From positions 1 through 64,000 of the forward strand of contig NZ_BTHK01000004.1 of the NCBI RefSeq assembly GCF_033242365.1: DNA of 64,000 nucleotides, given 5' to 3'. Below the pieces are notes generated by a model, which did no database searches, was not told where the DNA came from, and was given only the letters and a program-made list of their open reading frames with translations. The stretch's first letter is position 1, and each line of letters starts with the position of its first letter. The stretch is from Lachnoanaerobaculum sanguinis (GTDB taxonomy: Bacteria; Bacillota; Clostridia; Lachnospirales; Lachnospiraceae). Positions 32,764 through 40,560 of this stretch are shown here, piece by piece. The position numbers and the translations under genes were made by a program.

Positions 32764-33891
32764 TTACAATAACCTGAATACCTGCTCCGCAGTATCTGTC
32801 AGATTCTTCTTTGCAGTATCTGTTTGCATCGCTTCTTCCAATGTAACTATTCTTCTTAAGATAGGAAAGAAGGCGTCAATACCGTGTTCATTACAAACTC
32901 CTGCATCCTCTGTTACACTTCCTGAGAATGCTATAACTTTTTTGTTATACTTCTTTGCGATGTTTGCTACACCTACAGGAGCCTTTCCCATAACTGTCTG
33001 ATGATCGAGTCTGCCCTCTCCTGTAACCACTATATCCGCATCCTTTACATATTCCTCAAGCTTTGTCTCACCAAGGACTATTTTTATTCCCGATTCAAGC
33101 TTTGAATTTGTAAAGTTAAAGAATGCATATCCAAGTCCGCCTGCCGCACCGGTTCCGGGATATTCACTGTCTGCAGTAGGATATTTTTCTTTTACAATTT
33201 TTGAATAGTTCTTAAGCCATCCGTCCATATCAGCTACCATTTCCTTGGTAGCACCCTTTTGAGGTCCGTATATTGCAGAACATCCCAAATCTCCGCATAA
33301 AGGATTGTTTACATCACATGCCACTCTGAAATAACATTCCGAAAGCTCTTTTATTACATTCTCATCTCTTATGCTTACAATATCTCTGACACCGCTTGCT
33401 CCAAATCCCACCTGATTACCTTCTTTATCAAGGAACTCATACCCCAGTGCCTGAAGCATTCCTATTCCACAGTCATTTGTTGCGGAACCGCCTATTCCAA
33501 CCACAAAATGTCTGCAGCCTTTATTTATGGCATCCTTTATAAGCTCTCCTACTCCGAATGTTGTAGTATATAAAGGGTTCTTTTCATTACCGTTTACAAG
33601 TGTAATGCCTGCAGCCTGTGACATTTCTATTATAGCTGTTTTACTTGAATCGACTATTCCATAAACAGCGTTTACTTTTCTCCCTATAGGTCCTGTTACA
33701 TCAACATTTATAAGTCTTCCACCCATACCGATGGAAAGAGCTTCCACAGTACCCTCACCACCGTCTGCAAGCGGTCTTATTTCAACTTCTGCATCCTTAT
33801 GTGCGTTTCTTATTCCCTTTGATATAGCTTCACCTGCCTCCAAAGAAGACATACTTCCTTTAAATGAATCAATGGCAACAACAACTCTCAT
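32764..33891 (-). CDS. glxK: Glycerate 2-kinase (GK-II, GlxK/GarK type)
   Basis: 375 residues; phosphorylates D-glycerate with ATP to 2-phosphoglycerate, feeding glycolysis. Landmarks: N-terminal VVVAIDSFKGSMSSLEAGEAI, IRPLADGGEGTVEAL, IGGSATNDCGIGMLQALGY near 135-155 and VVTGEGRLDHQTVMGKAPVGVA near 295. The length is normal for the family. It lies alone, with AAAGGAGAAACAGCAAA upstream, about 1.5 kb before uxaB; both act in use of sugar acids, but a direct link is only suggested by proximity. Confidence 0.94.
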   Translation of the reverse strand: MRVVVAIDSFKGSMSSLEAGEAISKGIRNAHKDAEVEIRPLADGGEGTVEALSIGMGGRLINVDVTGPIGRKVNAVYGIVDSSKTAIIEMSQAAGITLVNGNEKNPLYTTTFGVGELIKDAINKGCRHFVVGIGGSATNDCGIGMLQALGYEFLDKEGNQVGFGASGVRDIVSIRDENVIKELSECYFRVACDVNNPLCGDLGCSAIYGPQKGATKEMVADMDGWLKNYSKIVKEKYPTADSEYPGTGAAGGLGYAFFNFTNSKLESGIKIVLGETKLEEYVKDADIVVTGEGRLDHQTVMGKAPVGVANIAKKYNKKVIAFSGSVTEDAGVCNEHGIDAFFPILRRIVTLEEAMQTDTAKKNLTDTAEQVFRLL

Positions 33892-33971
33892 TTTGCTGTT
33901 TCTCCTTTCATCTGTACTGATGCAAGTTTATCATATAAATACATCAAAATACACTTAAAAAATCTACTAGT

Positions 33972-34712
33972 TTATAAAATAATTCTTATACTATATTTTT
34001 TATATAAAATAAATCCTACCGATAAAACAGCGATTATTCCCCCGATTAATACTATAATTGAATTGCCCACACTGATTTTATCTGAATTATATAAAGCTAT
34101 AAATTTTTTGATTTCATCAAAGCTATACCAGCCCTTTTTTATGGAAATCTTATCTCTCTCAATATCGACTAAAACCCCTACTTTTAATGAATTATCATCA
34201 AAAACTTTCACCAACAATACTGATCCGAAGGGGGTGGCTCTGTCTGCCCCAAGCACGAGGATATTTGTCATTCCTGTATTGTATTGTTCACCTAAAAGCT
34301 CAGACATCAGAGCTATTGTTGTGTAATTTTTGTCCTCATAAATTAAATTTTCGGCTTCAAAAAGATTACCGTTTTTATCATACGAAAGTATTCTTTCCAA
34401 ATATTCATTTGACGGCTTATATTCCGTCACAACCCAGTTGGAGTCCTTCATATCAATAGTATCTGTATTCGACTCAAAGACAAGTTTTCTAAGTTCATCC
34501 TCAGATTTAATTTTGCTGACAGTCACCGCATTATATACAAAGAATAGATCGGTATTATTTACAACATTTTGATTAGGCTCCCCATTTTTTGAAAGAGCAT
34601 TTATCAAAACATCATTTGAAGGAGGAGTGATACCAAATGAATTGATGCAAATATTTAAAGAGAAAATACTAAAAAATATAAATACCGATATCTTTGCAGC
34701 TTTATTATTCAT
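33972..34712 (-). CDS. Membrane-anchored extracellular protein of unknown function
   Basis: 246 residues from the ATG at 34712 (GGAGG 5 nt upstream). N-terminal signal sequence (about 6-27), a soluble domain of about 175 residues, and a C-terminal transmembrane helix (NSIIVLIGGIIAVLSVGFILYKKY) with a short basic tail. The soluble part contains ALMSELLGEQYNTGMTNILVLGADRAT and DFEKAENLIYED-like segments, but I recognise no family. There is no sortase motif. It follows the 135-residue gene at 34769 and probably shares its promoter. Confidence 0.65.
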   Translation of the reverse strand: MNNKAAKISVFIFFSIFSLNICINSFGITPPSNDVLINALSKNGEPNQNVVNNTDLFFVYNAVTVSKIKSEDELRKLVFESNTDTIDMKDSNWVVTEYKPSNEYLERILSYDKNGNLFEAENLIYEDKNYTTIALMSELLGEQYNTGMTNILVLGADRATPFGSVLLVKVFDDNSLKVGVLVDIERDKISIKKGWYSFDEIKKFIALYNSDKISVGNSIIVLIGGIIAVLSVGFILYKKYSIRIIL

Positions 34713-34734
34713 CTTAACCTCCATAAAACAATTA

Positions 34735-34764
34735 AATCAATAGACTGTGAAAATAATATTGATT
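34735..34764. repeat. Intergenic inverted repeat
   Basis: AATCAATA (34735-34742) and TATTGATT (34757-34764) flank a 14-nt loop. The loop region also contains ATAGACTGTGAAAAT (34740-34754), which recurs exactly in inverted orientation in 35290-35304, so the gene at 34769-35176 lies between a long-range inverted pair of 15 bp. Confidence 0.5.
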
Positions 34765-34768
34765 ACTC

Positions 34769-35176
34769 CTAATCATGTTTTTGTAGAACAAATGCTCCGC
34801 TTGAATTTCCCACTCTTGTATAATATTTTATCCCTACTCCCGGTGTAATAACACAAACTGTATTCTTATAATCATATATGGCGTATGAGCCGTTGTCCAA
34901 TGTAATAGTACAAAAACTCTCACCGGGATCTATTGTATAGTTTCTATATTCACGGGTCTTTGTGTCCATATATGTCCCATCTCCATAGAAATCAGTTCCA
35001 AAAAAAGAAATAGCATCTGAATTCACTACATCAAAAATTTGATCTGCACAATATGTACTACCTATTGGCTTTTTTATAGAATTAAATCCATTAATACACA
35101 ATATAAGAATTATTATAATAAATTCTATACTGCATATGGCAAATGCTATAATCCGCTCAATCGACTTTTTTTGCAT
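34769..35176 (-). CDS. Small membrane-anchored protein of unknown function
   Basis: 135 residues from the ATG at 35176, chosen because GGGGG lies 8 nt upstream; earlier in-frame ATGs overlap that site. One N-terminal transmembrane helix (IIAFAICSIEFIIIILILCI), then an outside domain of about 100 residues with three Cys (AYCADQ-like, FCTITLDNG, TVCVITPG) and many Tyr/Gly, suggesting a beta-rich fold with a possible disulphide. No family recognised. It sits in a transcript with the 246-residue membrane-anchored protein. Confidence 0.6.
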   Translation of the reverse strand: MQKKSIERIIAFAICSIEFIIIILILCINGFNSIKKPIGSTYCADQIFDVVNSDAISFFGTDFYGDGTYMDTKTREYRNYTIDPGESFCTITLDNGSYAIYDYKNTVCVITPGVGIKYYTRVGNSSGAFVLQKHD

Positions 35177-35282
35177 AGGCATTTCCCCCATTTATTTCTT
35201 CCGACTCTTGATTAAACTGTATCTCACGTCCGATAGCTGTAGTTGTATGTGATGACACAAAATAACCGTCATTAACTCCTTC
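35157..35282 (-). other. Coding-like reading frame without a usable start
   Basis: On the minus strand one frame is open for 41 codons from a TAG (35285-35283) to TGA (35159-35157) and has protein-like composition (for example NDGYFVSSHTTTAIGREIQF). The only ribosome-binding site, AGGAAGGAG, serves an ATG at 35272 in a different frame, giving a 26-residue peptide. The frame ends inside the next gene. It could be the decayed 3' end of an exported peptide gene; a shape like lactococcin-972 peptides crossed my mind but is not supported by any clear motif. Confidence 0.3.
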
Positions 35283-35317
35283 CTAATTAATTTTCACAGT
35301 CTATATATCTTGACTGA

Positions 35318-35345
35318 ATTATATCACTCTTCATATTTTTTTCAA
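35318..35345 (-). promoter_or_regulatory. Promoter upstream of the membrane-anchored protein pair
   Basis: TTGAAA (35345-35340), 16 nt and TATAAT (35323-35318) on the minus strand. Confidence 0.6.
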
Positions 35346-35401
35346 TTGATATCTTCCCCGGGAATAAGAATTTGCAGCCAACACTAAAGCCTTTAGAACA
35401 A

Positions 35402-35431
35402 AATAAAAAAGGTGAAGTTTCCTCCACCTTT
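35402..35431 (-). terminator. Terminator of uxaB
   Basis: AAAGGTG (35408-35414) pairs with CACCTTT (35425-35431), with a partly paired inner part; TTTTTTATTTT follows on the minus strand. Confidence 0.8.
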
Positions 35432-35438
35432 AAACAAC

Positions 35439-36770
35439 TTATTTTAAGAGCTCATCATAGCAAGCCGCTACACCGTCTGTTTCTATCTTTTCAAACCATC
35501 TGTTTACGATATCATACATATCGCTAAGGTCTTCACCCCAGTAATCTTCTCTCTTTAAAATATCCGCTACCGAAGCGCTCTTCATAAACTGTACAATCTC
35601 TTCACCGTCATTTGCTTCGTCCGTCTTATAGAATGCAATAAGTGCAGCCAATGAAAAACTTAGTATCTCAGGATACTTTCCGTTTTCGGCCTTATATTCC
35701 AAGATTGTAGGAAGTACTCTTGCTCTGAACTTTGACACTGAATTAAGCGCAATTGATAAAAGCTGATGCTTGATAAAAGGATTTGAAAATCTCTCAAATA
35801 CAGCCTCACCAAACTTCCTGTTGTCCTCGGTATCTCCTATTGTAGGTATTATTTCCTCAAACACAGATTTTCTAAGAAGTGATGATGCCTTTTCATCTTT
35901 CATGCATTCGCCTACCGTCTCAAGTCCGTACAATCTTGCAGCTAAGACCATTGAAGTATGTGCTCCGTTAAGTATACGAACCTTTCTCTTCTTATACGGA
36001 TCCACATTGTCGGTCCAAACTACATTAAAGCCTGCCTTTTGCAGTGTAAGCTCATCTTCATGATTTCCCTGTATTACCCAAAGGTGGAAAATCTCGGCTG
36101 TATCCATCATATTGTCCTTTTGACCGATTCTCTCCTCAAGAGCTTTATGTTCATCTCTCGGAAATCCTGTAACAATTCTGTCTACCAATGTAGAGCAGAA
36201 GCTGTTTTCTTTTTCAAGCCATGAAGTAAAATCCGCTCCAAGCTCCCATTTGGAAGCATACTGCTTACAACATTTTAAAAGCTCTTCACCATTGTGATCT
36301 ATAAGTTCGCATGAAAGTATAATAAATCCGGACAATCCTGCTTTAAATCTTTCATAAAGAAGCGTTGTTAGTTTTGCCGGAAAGCTGTTTGCGGGTGAAT
36401 CAGAGAGTTTATTATCATCTTCATACACTATTCCTGCTTCTGTAGTATTTGACACAATAAATCTGAAATCAGGATTCTTTGCCAGACTCAAATATCCTTC
36501 ATAGTCCTCATATGGATTGATACATCTGCTGATAACATCTATATGAGTATGTTCATCTACCACCTTACCGTTATCAACTCCTCTTAAGAAAAGATTGTAT
36601 TCACAGTTTTGTGCTTCAAGCATCTCACACATACCCGTTTTTATAGGCTGAACGACAACTACAGAGCCTTCAAATAAGCCCTTATCATTTAATTTCTGGA
36701 AGAAATAGTCTACAAATCCTCTCAAAAAACCGCCTTCACCAAATTGGATGATTCTCTCTTTAGCCTTCAT
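35439..36770 (-). CDS. uxaB: Tagaturonate reductase (altronate oxidoreductase)
   Basis: 443 residues of the mannitol dehydrogenase/long-chain polyol dehydrogenase fold. N-terminal Rossmann part (RIIQFGEGGFLRGFVDYFFQKL), central NTTEAGIVY and SCELIDHNGEEL, and the catalytic region VRILNGAHTSMVLAARLYGLETVGECMKD with the LNGAH motif. It reduces tagaturonate (from galacturonate) to altronate with NADH. The other uxa/uxu genes (uxaA, uxaC, kdgK, kdgA) are not adjacent, which is unusual. A cre-like operator covers the start of the transcript, so glucose repression is likely. TAGGAGTATAAT precedes the ATG. Confidence 0.93.
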   Translation of the reverse strand: MKAKERIIQFGEGGFLRGFVDYFFQKLNDKGLFEGSVVVVQPIKTGMCEMLEAQNCEYNLFLRGVDNGKVVDEHTHIDVISRCINPYEDYEGYLSLAKNPDFRFIVSNTTEAGIVYEDDNKLSDSPANSFPAKLTTLLYERFKAGLSGFIILSCELIDHNGEELLKCCKQYASKWELGADFTSWLEKENSFCSTLVDRIVTGFPRDEHKALEERIGQKDNMMDTAEIFHLWVIQGNHEDELTLQKAGFNVVWTDNVDPYKKRKVRILNGAHTSMVLAARLYGLETVGECMKDEKASSLLRKSVFEEIIPTIGDTEDNRKFGEAVFERFSNPFIKHQLLSIALNSVSKFRARVLPTILEYKAENGKYPEILSFSLAALIAFYKTDEANDGEEIVQFMKSASVADILKREDYWGEDLSDMYDIVNRWFEKIETDGVAACYDELLK

Positions 36771-36779
36771 ATTATACTC

Positions 36780-36913
36780 CTAATATTTTTTATTAACTAC
36801 TGCAGCCATTGCCATCAGTAATCCGTTATCATTGAAATAATTTTACCTACTTCAATGTTATCTTTCAGCTTCCACATCTTAGCTTTATACATCGATATAT
36901 TTGCTTCATATCT
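36780..36913 (-). pseudogene. Decayed, frameshifted coding remnant in the uxaB leader
   Basis: In the long leader (about 175 nt) of uxaB the minus strand reads as protein in two overlapping frames: first ANISMYKAKMWKLKDNIEVG and then, after a +1-type shift, FNDNGLLMAMAAVVNKKY ending at a TAG (36782-36780). Together they look like the C-terminal tail of a once-adjacent gene. I cannot name it. The end is immediately before the uxaB ribosome-binding site. Confidence 0.4.
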
Positions 36914-36946
36914 TCAGACTTTATTTTCTTTTTCGCCCTCTAATAA

Positions 36947-36960
36947 TGTAAGCGTTTACA
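36947..36960 (-). promoter_or_regulatory. cre site (CcpA/LacI-type operator) of uxaB
   Basis: TGTAAGCGTTTACA is a 14-bp near-perfect palindrome that fits the cre consensus TGNAANCGNWNNCA. It lies just downstream of the -10 box, covering the expected transcription start, where binding of CcpA or of a LacI/GntR-like sugar-acid regulator would block transcription. Confidence 0.8.
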
Positions 36961-36966
36961 TTTTTG

Positions 36967-36995
36967 AGTATATAATATTTGAAATTCTTTGTCAA
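36967..36995 (-). promoter_or_regulatory. Promoter of uxaB
   Basis: TTGACA (36995-36990), 17 nt and TATACT (36972-36967), followed 6 bp later by the cre site. Confidence 0.8.
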
Positions 36996-37026
36996 TCAAA
37001 AAAAGACAGCTAAAAACTGCCTATAA

Positions 37027-37293
37027 TTACTCATCCTTCCAAATATATTTTTCAGGATTGCACCATCCACATATATAATCAAGCATATCCGCAAGCCACT
37101 CTTTTGATAATCCTTCCTCTAAGCTTTTATAATATTCAAAAAAAATATTATATACAGAATCTTTTGAAATTCCCAAATCATGTATAGCGATTAATAAATC
37201 ATACCCCTGTTTACTGTAATCAGAAAATTTCGATTCTGTAACAGCTTTAGAAAGTTGTTTTATCTTATCAAATAATATATCAATATCATTCAT
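37027..37293 (-). CDS. Small acidic helical protein, possibly an immunity protein
   Basis: 88 residues, no membrane segment; helical, with a Trp/Cys-rich end (DMLDYICGWCNPEKYIWKDE) and the segment YDLLIAIHDLGISKDSVYNIFFEYYKSLEEG. Size, acidity and the setting among unrelated small genes recall immunity proteins of contact-dependent or bacteriocin systems, but no matching toxin is in the window and I recognise no family. AGAGGTAAACAA precedes the ATG. Confidence 0.6.
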   Translation of the reverse strand: MNDIDILFDKIKQLSKAVTESKFSDYSKQGYDLLIAIHDLGISKDSVYNIFFEYYKSLEEGLSKEWLADMLDYICGWCNPEKYIWKDE

Positions 37294-37342
37294 TTGTTTA
37301 CCTCTATATTTTGATTAAGAAAGCCGACAGCCCCCTGTCTAT

Positions 37343-37759
37343 CTATAAATCCTCGACATCTATCGCCTTTATTCCGTTTCTCCTTAATAAATCTGCAAAT
37401 ACACCCTGTCCCGGTATAATTTTTCCTGAAAATGATCCGTCATATATTGCATTAACTCCACATGAGGGACTTCTGGACTGTAATATAACAATATCGGCAT
37501 TTTGCTCTTTTACTGTCTCAAGTGCTCTCCTTGCTCCTTCATGGAATTCTTTATCAACAGATGTGCCGTCCTTGAGACTGACTATACCGTTTACTATTTC
37601 CGCAGGTTCTCTTGGAATGGGCAGTCCGCCAAGGACTTCCGGACAAACAGGTATTACCTCATGTCCTTTGGTATAATATCTTACCTTTTCACTGTAATTA
37701 TTTCCGCCGTTATATTTACAATTTTCTCCAAGTAAACAGGCACTTACCGCTATTTTCAT
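37343..37759 (-). CDS. DUF523 family protein (YbbK-like)
   Basis: 138 residues matching the whole DUF523 domain: N-terminal VSACLLGENCKYNGGNN, VIPVCPEVLGGLPIPREPAEI, ILQSRSPSCGVNAIYDGSFSGKIIPGQGVFADLLR. The conserved Cys residues (CLLG, NCKY, CPE, SCG) suggest metal or cluster binding. Its function is unknown. It overlaps the GrpB-family stop by 4 nt (ATGA), so translation is coupled. A truncated copy of its 5' end lies about 1.1 kb away at 38816-38917. Confidence 0.92.
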   Translation of the reverse strand: MKIAVSACLLGENCKYNGGNNYSEKVRYYTKGHEVIPVCPEVLGGLPIPREPAEIVNGIVSLKDGTSVDKEFHEGARRALETVKEQNADIVILQSRSPSCGVNAIYDGSFSGKIIPGQGVFADLLRRNGIKAIDVEDL

Positions 37760-38271
37760 TCTAATAACCTACACTTCTTATAAATCTTTTCAATAATTTT
37801 TGATTTGAATTCCATATACTTATCTATATCATCAGGATAGAGTACTGCAGCCTGTTCTTTCACATTTGAATACTCAGCTGCTAAATCAGGATTATTTTTC
37901 AAAAAATTTCTAAATGTAATATGTTTGAAGAGTTCTTTGGAGTCTTGAGGACATACATATAAATGATGTGTCATCAATTCTTCTTTTCCGGAGTATGAAA
38001 AAGCTTCTCTACCTTCAATACCCAAATCCCCCTCGTATTCATATCCTTTTTTATTAAGTAATTCTTTAATAATTGCAAATTTGTCCTTTTCAATAACAAT
38101 ATCAAGATCAATGACGGGTTTTGCTGACAGTCCTTCAACTGATGTACTTCCAACATGTTCAATTTTGATTGAATTGTAAATGATATCTTTGCCTAATGAA
38201 GCTACTATCTTTTCATATTCATATTTCCATTGCGGATTCCATTTTTCTACTACGACTCTTTTTGTTCTCAT
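37756..38271 (-). CDS. GrpB/UPF0157 family protein
   Basis: 171 residues of the GrpB (UPF0157) nucleotidyltransferase-like fold: VVVEKWNPQWKYEYEKI, the signature IEHVGSTSVEGLSAKPVIDLDIVI (cited in part as HVGSTSVEGLSAKPVIDLD), and HHLYVCPQDSKELFKHITFRNFLKNNP. The GST...D.D pattern is that of polymerase-beta-like nucleotidyltransferases, but no substrate is known. It is translationally coupled to the DUF523 gene downstream and 37 nt from the GNAT gene upstream. Confidence 0.92.
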   Translation of the reverse strand: MRTKRVVVEKWNPQWKYEYEKIVASLGKDIIYNSIKIEHVGSTSVEGLSAKPVIDLDIVIEKDKFAIIKELLNKKGYEYEGDLGIEGREAFSYSGKEELMTHHLYVCPQDSKELFKHITFRNFLKNNPDLAAEYSNVKEQAAVLYPDDIDKYMEFKSKIIEKIYKKCRLLE

Positions 38272-38308
38272 TTACCGGTCATCTCCACAAATTCTAACTA
38301 TTATTTCT

Positions 38309-38815
38309 CTATCTCAAATCCAAATACATTATATCAAAATCTATATATGAATCTCCTATTTTAAAATATGCCGGATAGGTTCCGATTTTTCTGAATCCGA
38401 ACTTTTCATAGACATGAATTGCCCTAAAATTATCGCTTCTGACTTCAAGATTTATTATCTCAATACCATGTGACTTGGCATACTCTATCGCCATTTTAAG
38501 CAATCTGCTTCCAAGCCCTTTATTCCATTCGGATTTCAAAACCGTAATACCAAGTTCCGCCCTGTGATTCATCCTCCTTGGCAATCCGCTTAGGCTTACA
38601 TCTCCAATAATTTCTCCATCTCTACATGCAAAAAATGAGCAGGATCTTTCATCTTTTAAAACAGAACGGATATATTCTTCCTCTCCTTCTACGGAAATCG
38701 GAAATCCCCCCGCTCCAAATGATAAATTATCTGTTTCCGATCCTATCTTTTTTGAATATTCTATTCTCGCCAAAGCATCCTCAGGAGAGGCTTCTTTTAT
38801 AATTATATTGTCCAT
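38309..38815 (-). CDS. GNAT family N-acetyltransferase
   Basis: 168 residues. The acetyl-CoA fold is visible: RAELGITVLKSEWNKGLGSRLLKMAIEYAKSHGIEIINLEV with the pyrophosphate-binding (Q/K)G.G(L) loop as WNKGLGSRLL, followed by RAIHVYEKFGFRKIGTYP. It resembles ribosomal-protein or amino-acid N-acetyltransferases of the RimJ/RimL-like branch; the acceptor is unknown. Its ATG abuts the stop of the truncated DUF523 copy. Confidence 0.9.
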   Translation of the reverse strand: MDNIIIKEASPEDALARIEYSKKIGSETDNLSFGAGGFPISVEGEEEYIRSVLKDERSCSFFACRDGEIIGDVSLSGLPRRMNHRAELGITVLKSEWNKGLGSRLLKMAIEYAKSHGIEIINLEVRSDNFRAIHVYEKFGFRKIGTYPAYFKIGDSYIDFDIMYLDLR

Positions 38816-38917
38816 TTATCTTTCCTTCTCAATAATCTTAGCTGTCTTTTCAAATAAATTCCCACCATTATATTTACAATTTTCTCCAAGTAAACAGGCA
38901 CTGACTGCTATCTCCAT
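38816..38917 (-). pseudogene. Truncated duplicate of the DUF523 gene (5' end only)
   Basis: A 33-codon frame reads MEIAVSACLLGENCKYNGGN and then departs, ending at TAA right before the GNAT start. Its first 20 residues equal those of the intact DUF523 protein at 37343-37759 except one (K to E), and the DNA is nearly identical over about 60 nt. So a partial copy of the gene start was left here by duplication or recombination. It lacks the rest of the domain and cannot be functional. Confidence 0.85.
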
Positions 38918-38948
38918 CCTCAATCCATTCTTCATAAATTATATATCA

Positions 38949-39263
38949 CTATCCCTGTCTTCTGTTCGTATTATTGTAAAATAACTCTGCCAACTCTTTT
39001 GTAAGTTTACCCTCTTTTTCAAGTCTACTCACAAAGTTTTCTTCATATCTTTCAAAATCCTCTGCACATCCGACATTCCCTGCAAGGAGTAATAGGGCTT
39101 TTGATATCATTTCTTGGCTTTTATTTTCTCTAAATTCAGATTCTATGCATTCACATAAGCTATCCAAAACCTCATAATTTTCTTTTTCAGCCTTTTCAAA
39201 GTTTCCATTCCAATCTATCGAATCAAGCTTTTCTCTAAAATATCTTAAATCTTTACTATCCAT
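38949..39263 (-). CDS. Small acidic protein of unknown function
   Basis: 104 residues, predicted all-helical and charged (KDLRYFREKLDSIDWNGNFEKAEKENYEVLDSLCECIESEF; NVGCAEDFERYEENFVSRLEKEGKLTKELAELFYNNTNRRQG), without membrane or signal segments. No family recognised. The ribosome-binding site is weak. Its place between accessory genes and its composition would suit an immunity-type or regulatory protein, which is a guess. Confidence 0.55.
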   Translation of the reverse strand: MDSKDLRYFREKLDSIDWNGNFEKAEKENYEVLDSLCECIESEFRENKSQEMISKALLLLAGNVGCAEDFERYEENFVSRLEKEGKLTKELAELFYNNTNRRQG

Positions 39264-39406
39264 ACTTCTATAATAAATATACTTCGTCTAAAACTATCTT
39301 ATGTCTTATATGTTAAATCCTAAATTAGTGAAGGGATTTATCCATCATTTCAGCTCTCTTTAATAAAAAACCAATAATACTATCCAAATACTCATCCATC
39401 TCTTTT

Positions 39407-39952
39407 TTATTTTCCGTTTTCAAGAATCTCTGCTATCTTTTCAAATGTATTTCCATTCCTTATTGTTACCTGCTTGTAAAAATCCTGTTTTATCAGCTTT
39501 TTGTGATAGGTGGTTTTCAGATATTCCGATTCATCATACTTTCCCCAAAATACAGCATTTTTTCCAATATAAACTATTTCATTATAAAATGTGGATTTAT
39601 CTATAAAGTCAAGGATTTTACTTCTATCCAAATCATAAGAAAAGAATAAAACATCTCTTCTTGCCATTTCTTCATACCACCATTTGGGAAGGCTCTCCTT
39701 CTCTTTCAAGTACTCTTCTTTGCTTATTAAAGTAAAAGGGATTGAAAAGTCAAAGTTCATTTCCAATAAATGTTTTATCTTAGAGATACAACTTTCATAG
39801 GTTTCCCCACTGTTAAAAAATAAATTCCCGCTGTTAATATAAGAATCAACATCCTCAAATCCCAATTCAGTTAACAAAACTTTCAATTCACTCATAGCGA
39901 CTTTATTCTTTCCACCAACATTTATACCACGCAATAAAAGTATATATCTCAA
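39407..39952 (-). CDS. DUF1697 family protein
   Basis: 181 residues beginning with the family hallmark ILLLRGINVGGKNKVAMSELK and continuing VDSYINSGNLFFNS, the typical DUF1697 start, then a ferredoxin-like alpha/beta body and the C-terminal TTYHKKLIKQDFYKQVTIRNGNTFEKI, also typical. No activity is known for the family. The start codon is TTG at 39952 with AGAGG 8 nt upstream. Confidence 0.9.
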   Translation of the reverse strand: MRYILLLRGINVGGKNKVAMSELKVLLTELGFEDVDSYINSGNLFFNSGETYESCISKIKHLLEMNFDFSIPFTLISKEEYLKEKESLPKWWYEEMARRDVLFFSYDLDRSKILDFIDKSTFYNEIVYIGKNAVFWGKYDESEYLKTTYHKKLIKQDFYKQVTIRNGNTFEKIAEILENGK

Positions 39953-39977
39953 CTTACTTACCTCTATACACTAAAAA

Positions 39978-40523
39978 TCATTTCTGTTTTGACGGCTTTG
40001 AAAAAAACAACAGGTAAATTCCGAATATGAGCTTAATTGACGCATCAATATATGCAATCACAGTTACAGGAACGCCTGAGAAAATATATCCTGCCAAAAT
40101 ATTCAAAGTACAAACAGCACCTAAATAAATCATTGATTTTCCATGTACAAAGTAATACATAAAAAAGTGTATTGCTGTCGCCATCAATGCTCCCAACCAA
40201 ATCAATCTCCAATTCTCATCGGCAAAGAAAGGTCCACCAAGTAGTGACATTAAAACAAGCAATAAAATGATCGCATATAATGACACTTTTCTCTGAAATT
40301 CAGAGGAACTTCCATAAGACAATTTATTTAGTACTTTTTTATTCATATTAACAGAAAAAAAGCTGATAATATATCCTATGCAAAACACCTGCATATTTAT
40401 GATTTGTTTTCCGCCAACAAAAGTAGCCACTAAAATAACTGCTGCTACCAAAATCAACCATAAGCCACATGCCCTCTTATAATTGAATTCCAGCTTCTCG
40501 TTTTTATTATATTTTAAAAACAC
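39978..40523 (-). CDS. Six-helix membrane protein of unknown function (DUF6609-like?)
   Basis: 181 residues with about six hydrophobic segments (LWLILVAAVILVATFVGG; VFCIGYIISFFSV; LYAIILLLVLMSLLGG; LIWLGALMATAIHFFMYYF; IYLGAVCTLNILAGYIF; VIAYIDASIKLIFGIYLLFF). It resembles DUF6609-type proteins of Firmicutes from memory, a weak assignment. GTG start with GGAGG 4 nt upstream. Neighbours give no hint of function. Confidence 0.65.
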   Translation of the reverse strand: MFLKYNKNEKLEFNYKRACGLWLILVAAVILVATFVGGKQIINMQVFCIGYIISFFSVNMNKKVLNKLSYGSSSEFQRKVSLYAIILLLVLMSLLGGPFFADENWRLIWLGALMATAIHFFMYYFVHGKSMIYLGAVCTLNILAGYIFSGVPVTVIAYIDASIKLIFGIYLLFFSKPSKQK

Positions 40524-40560
40524 ATAGCCTCCTTAAGTATTTCTGCAACAAGCATCCGAT

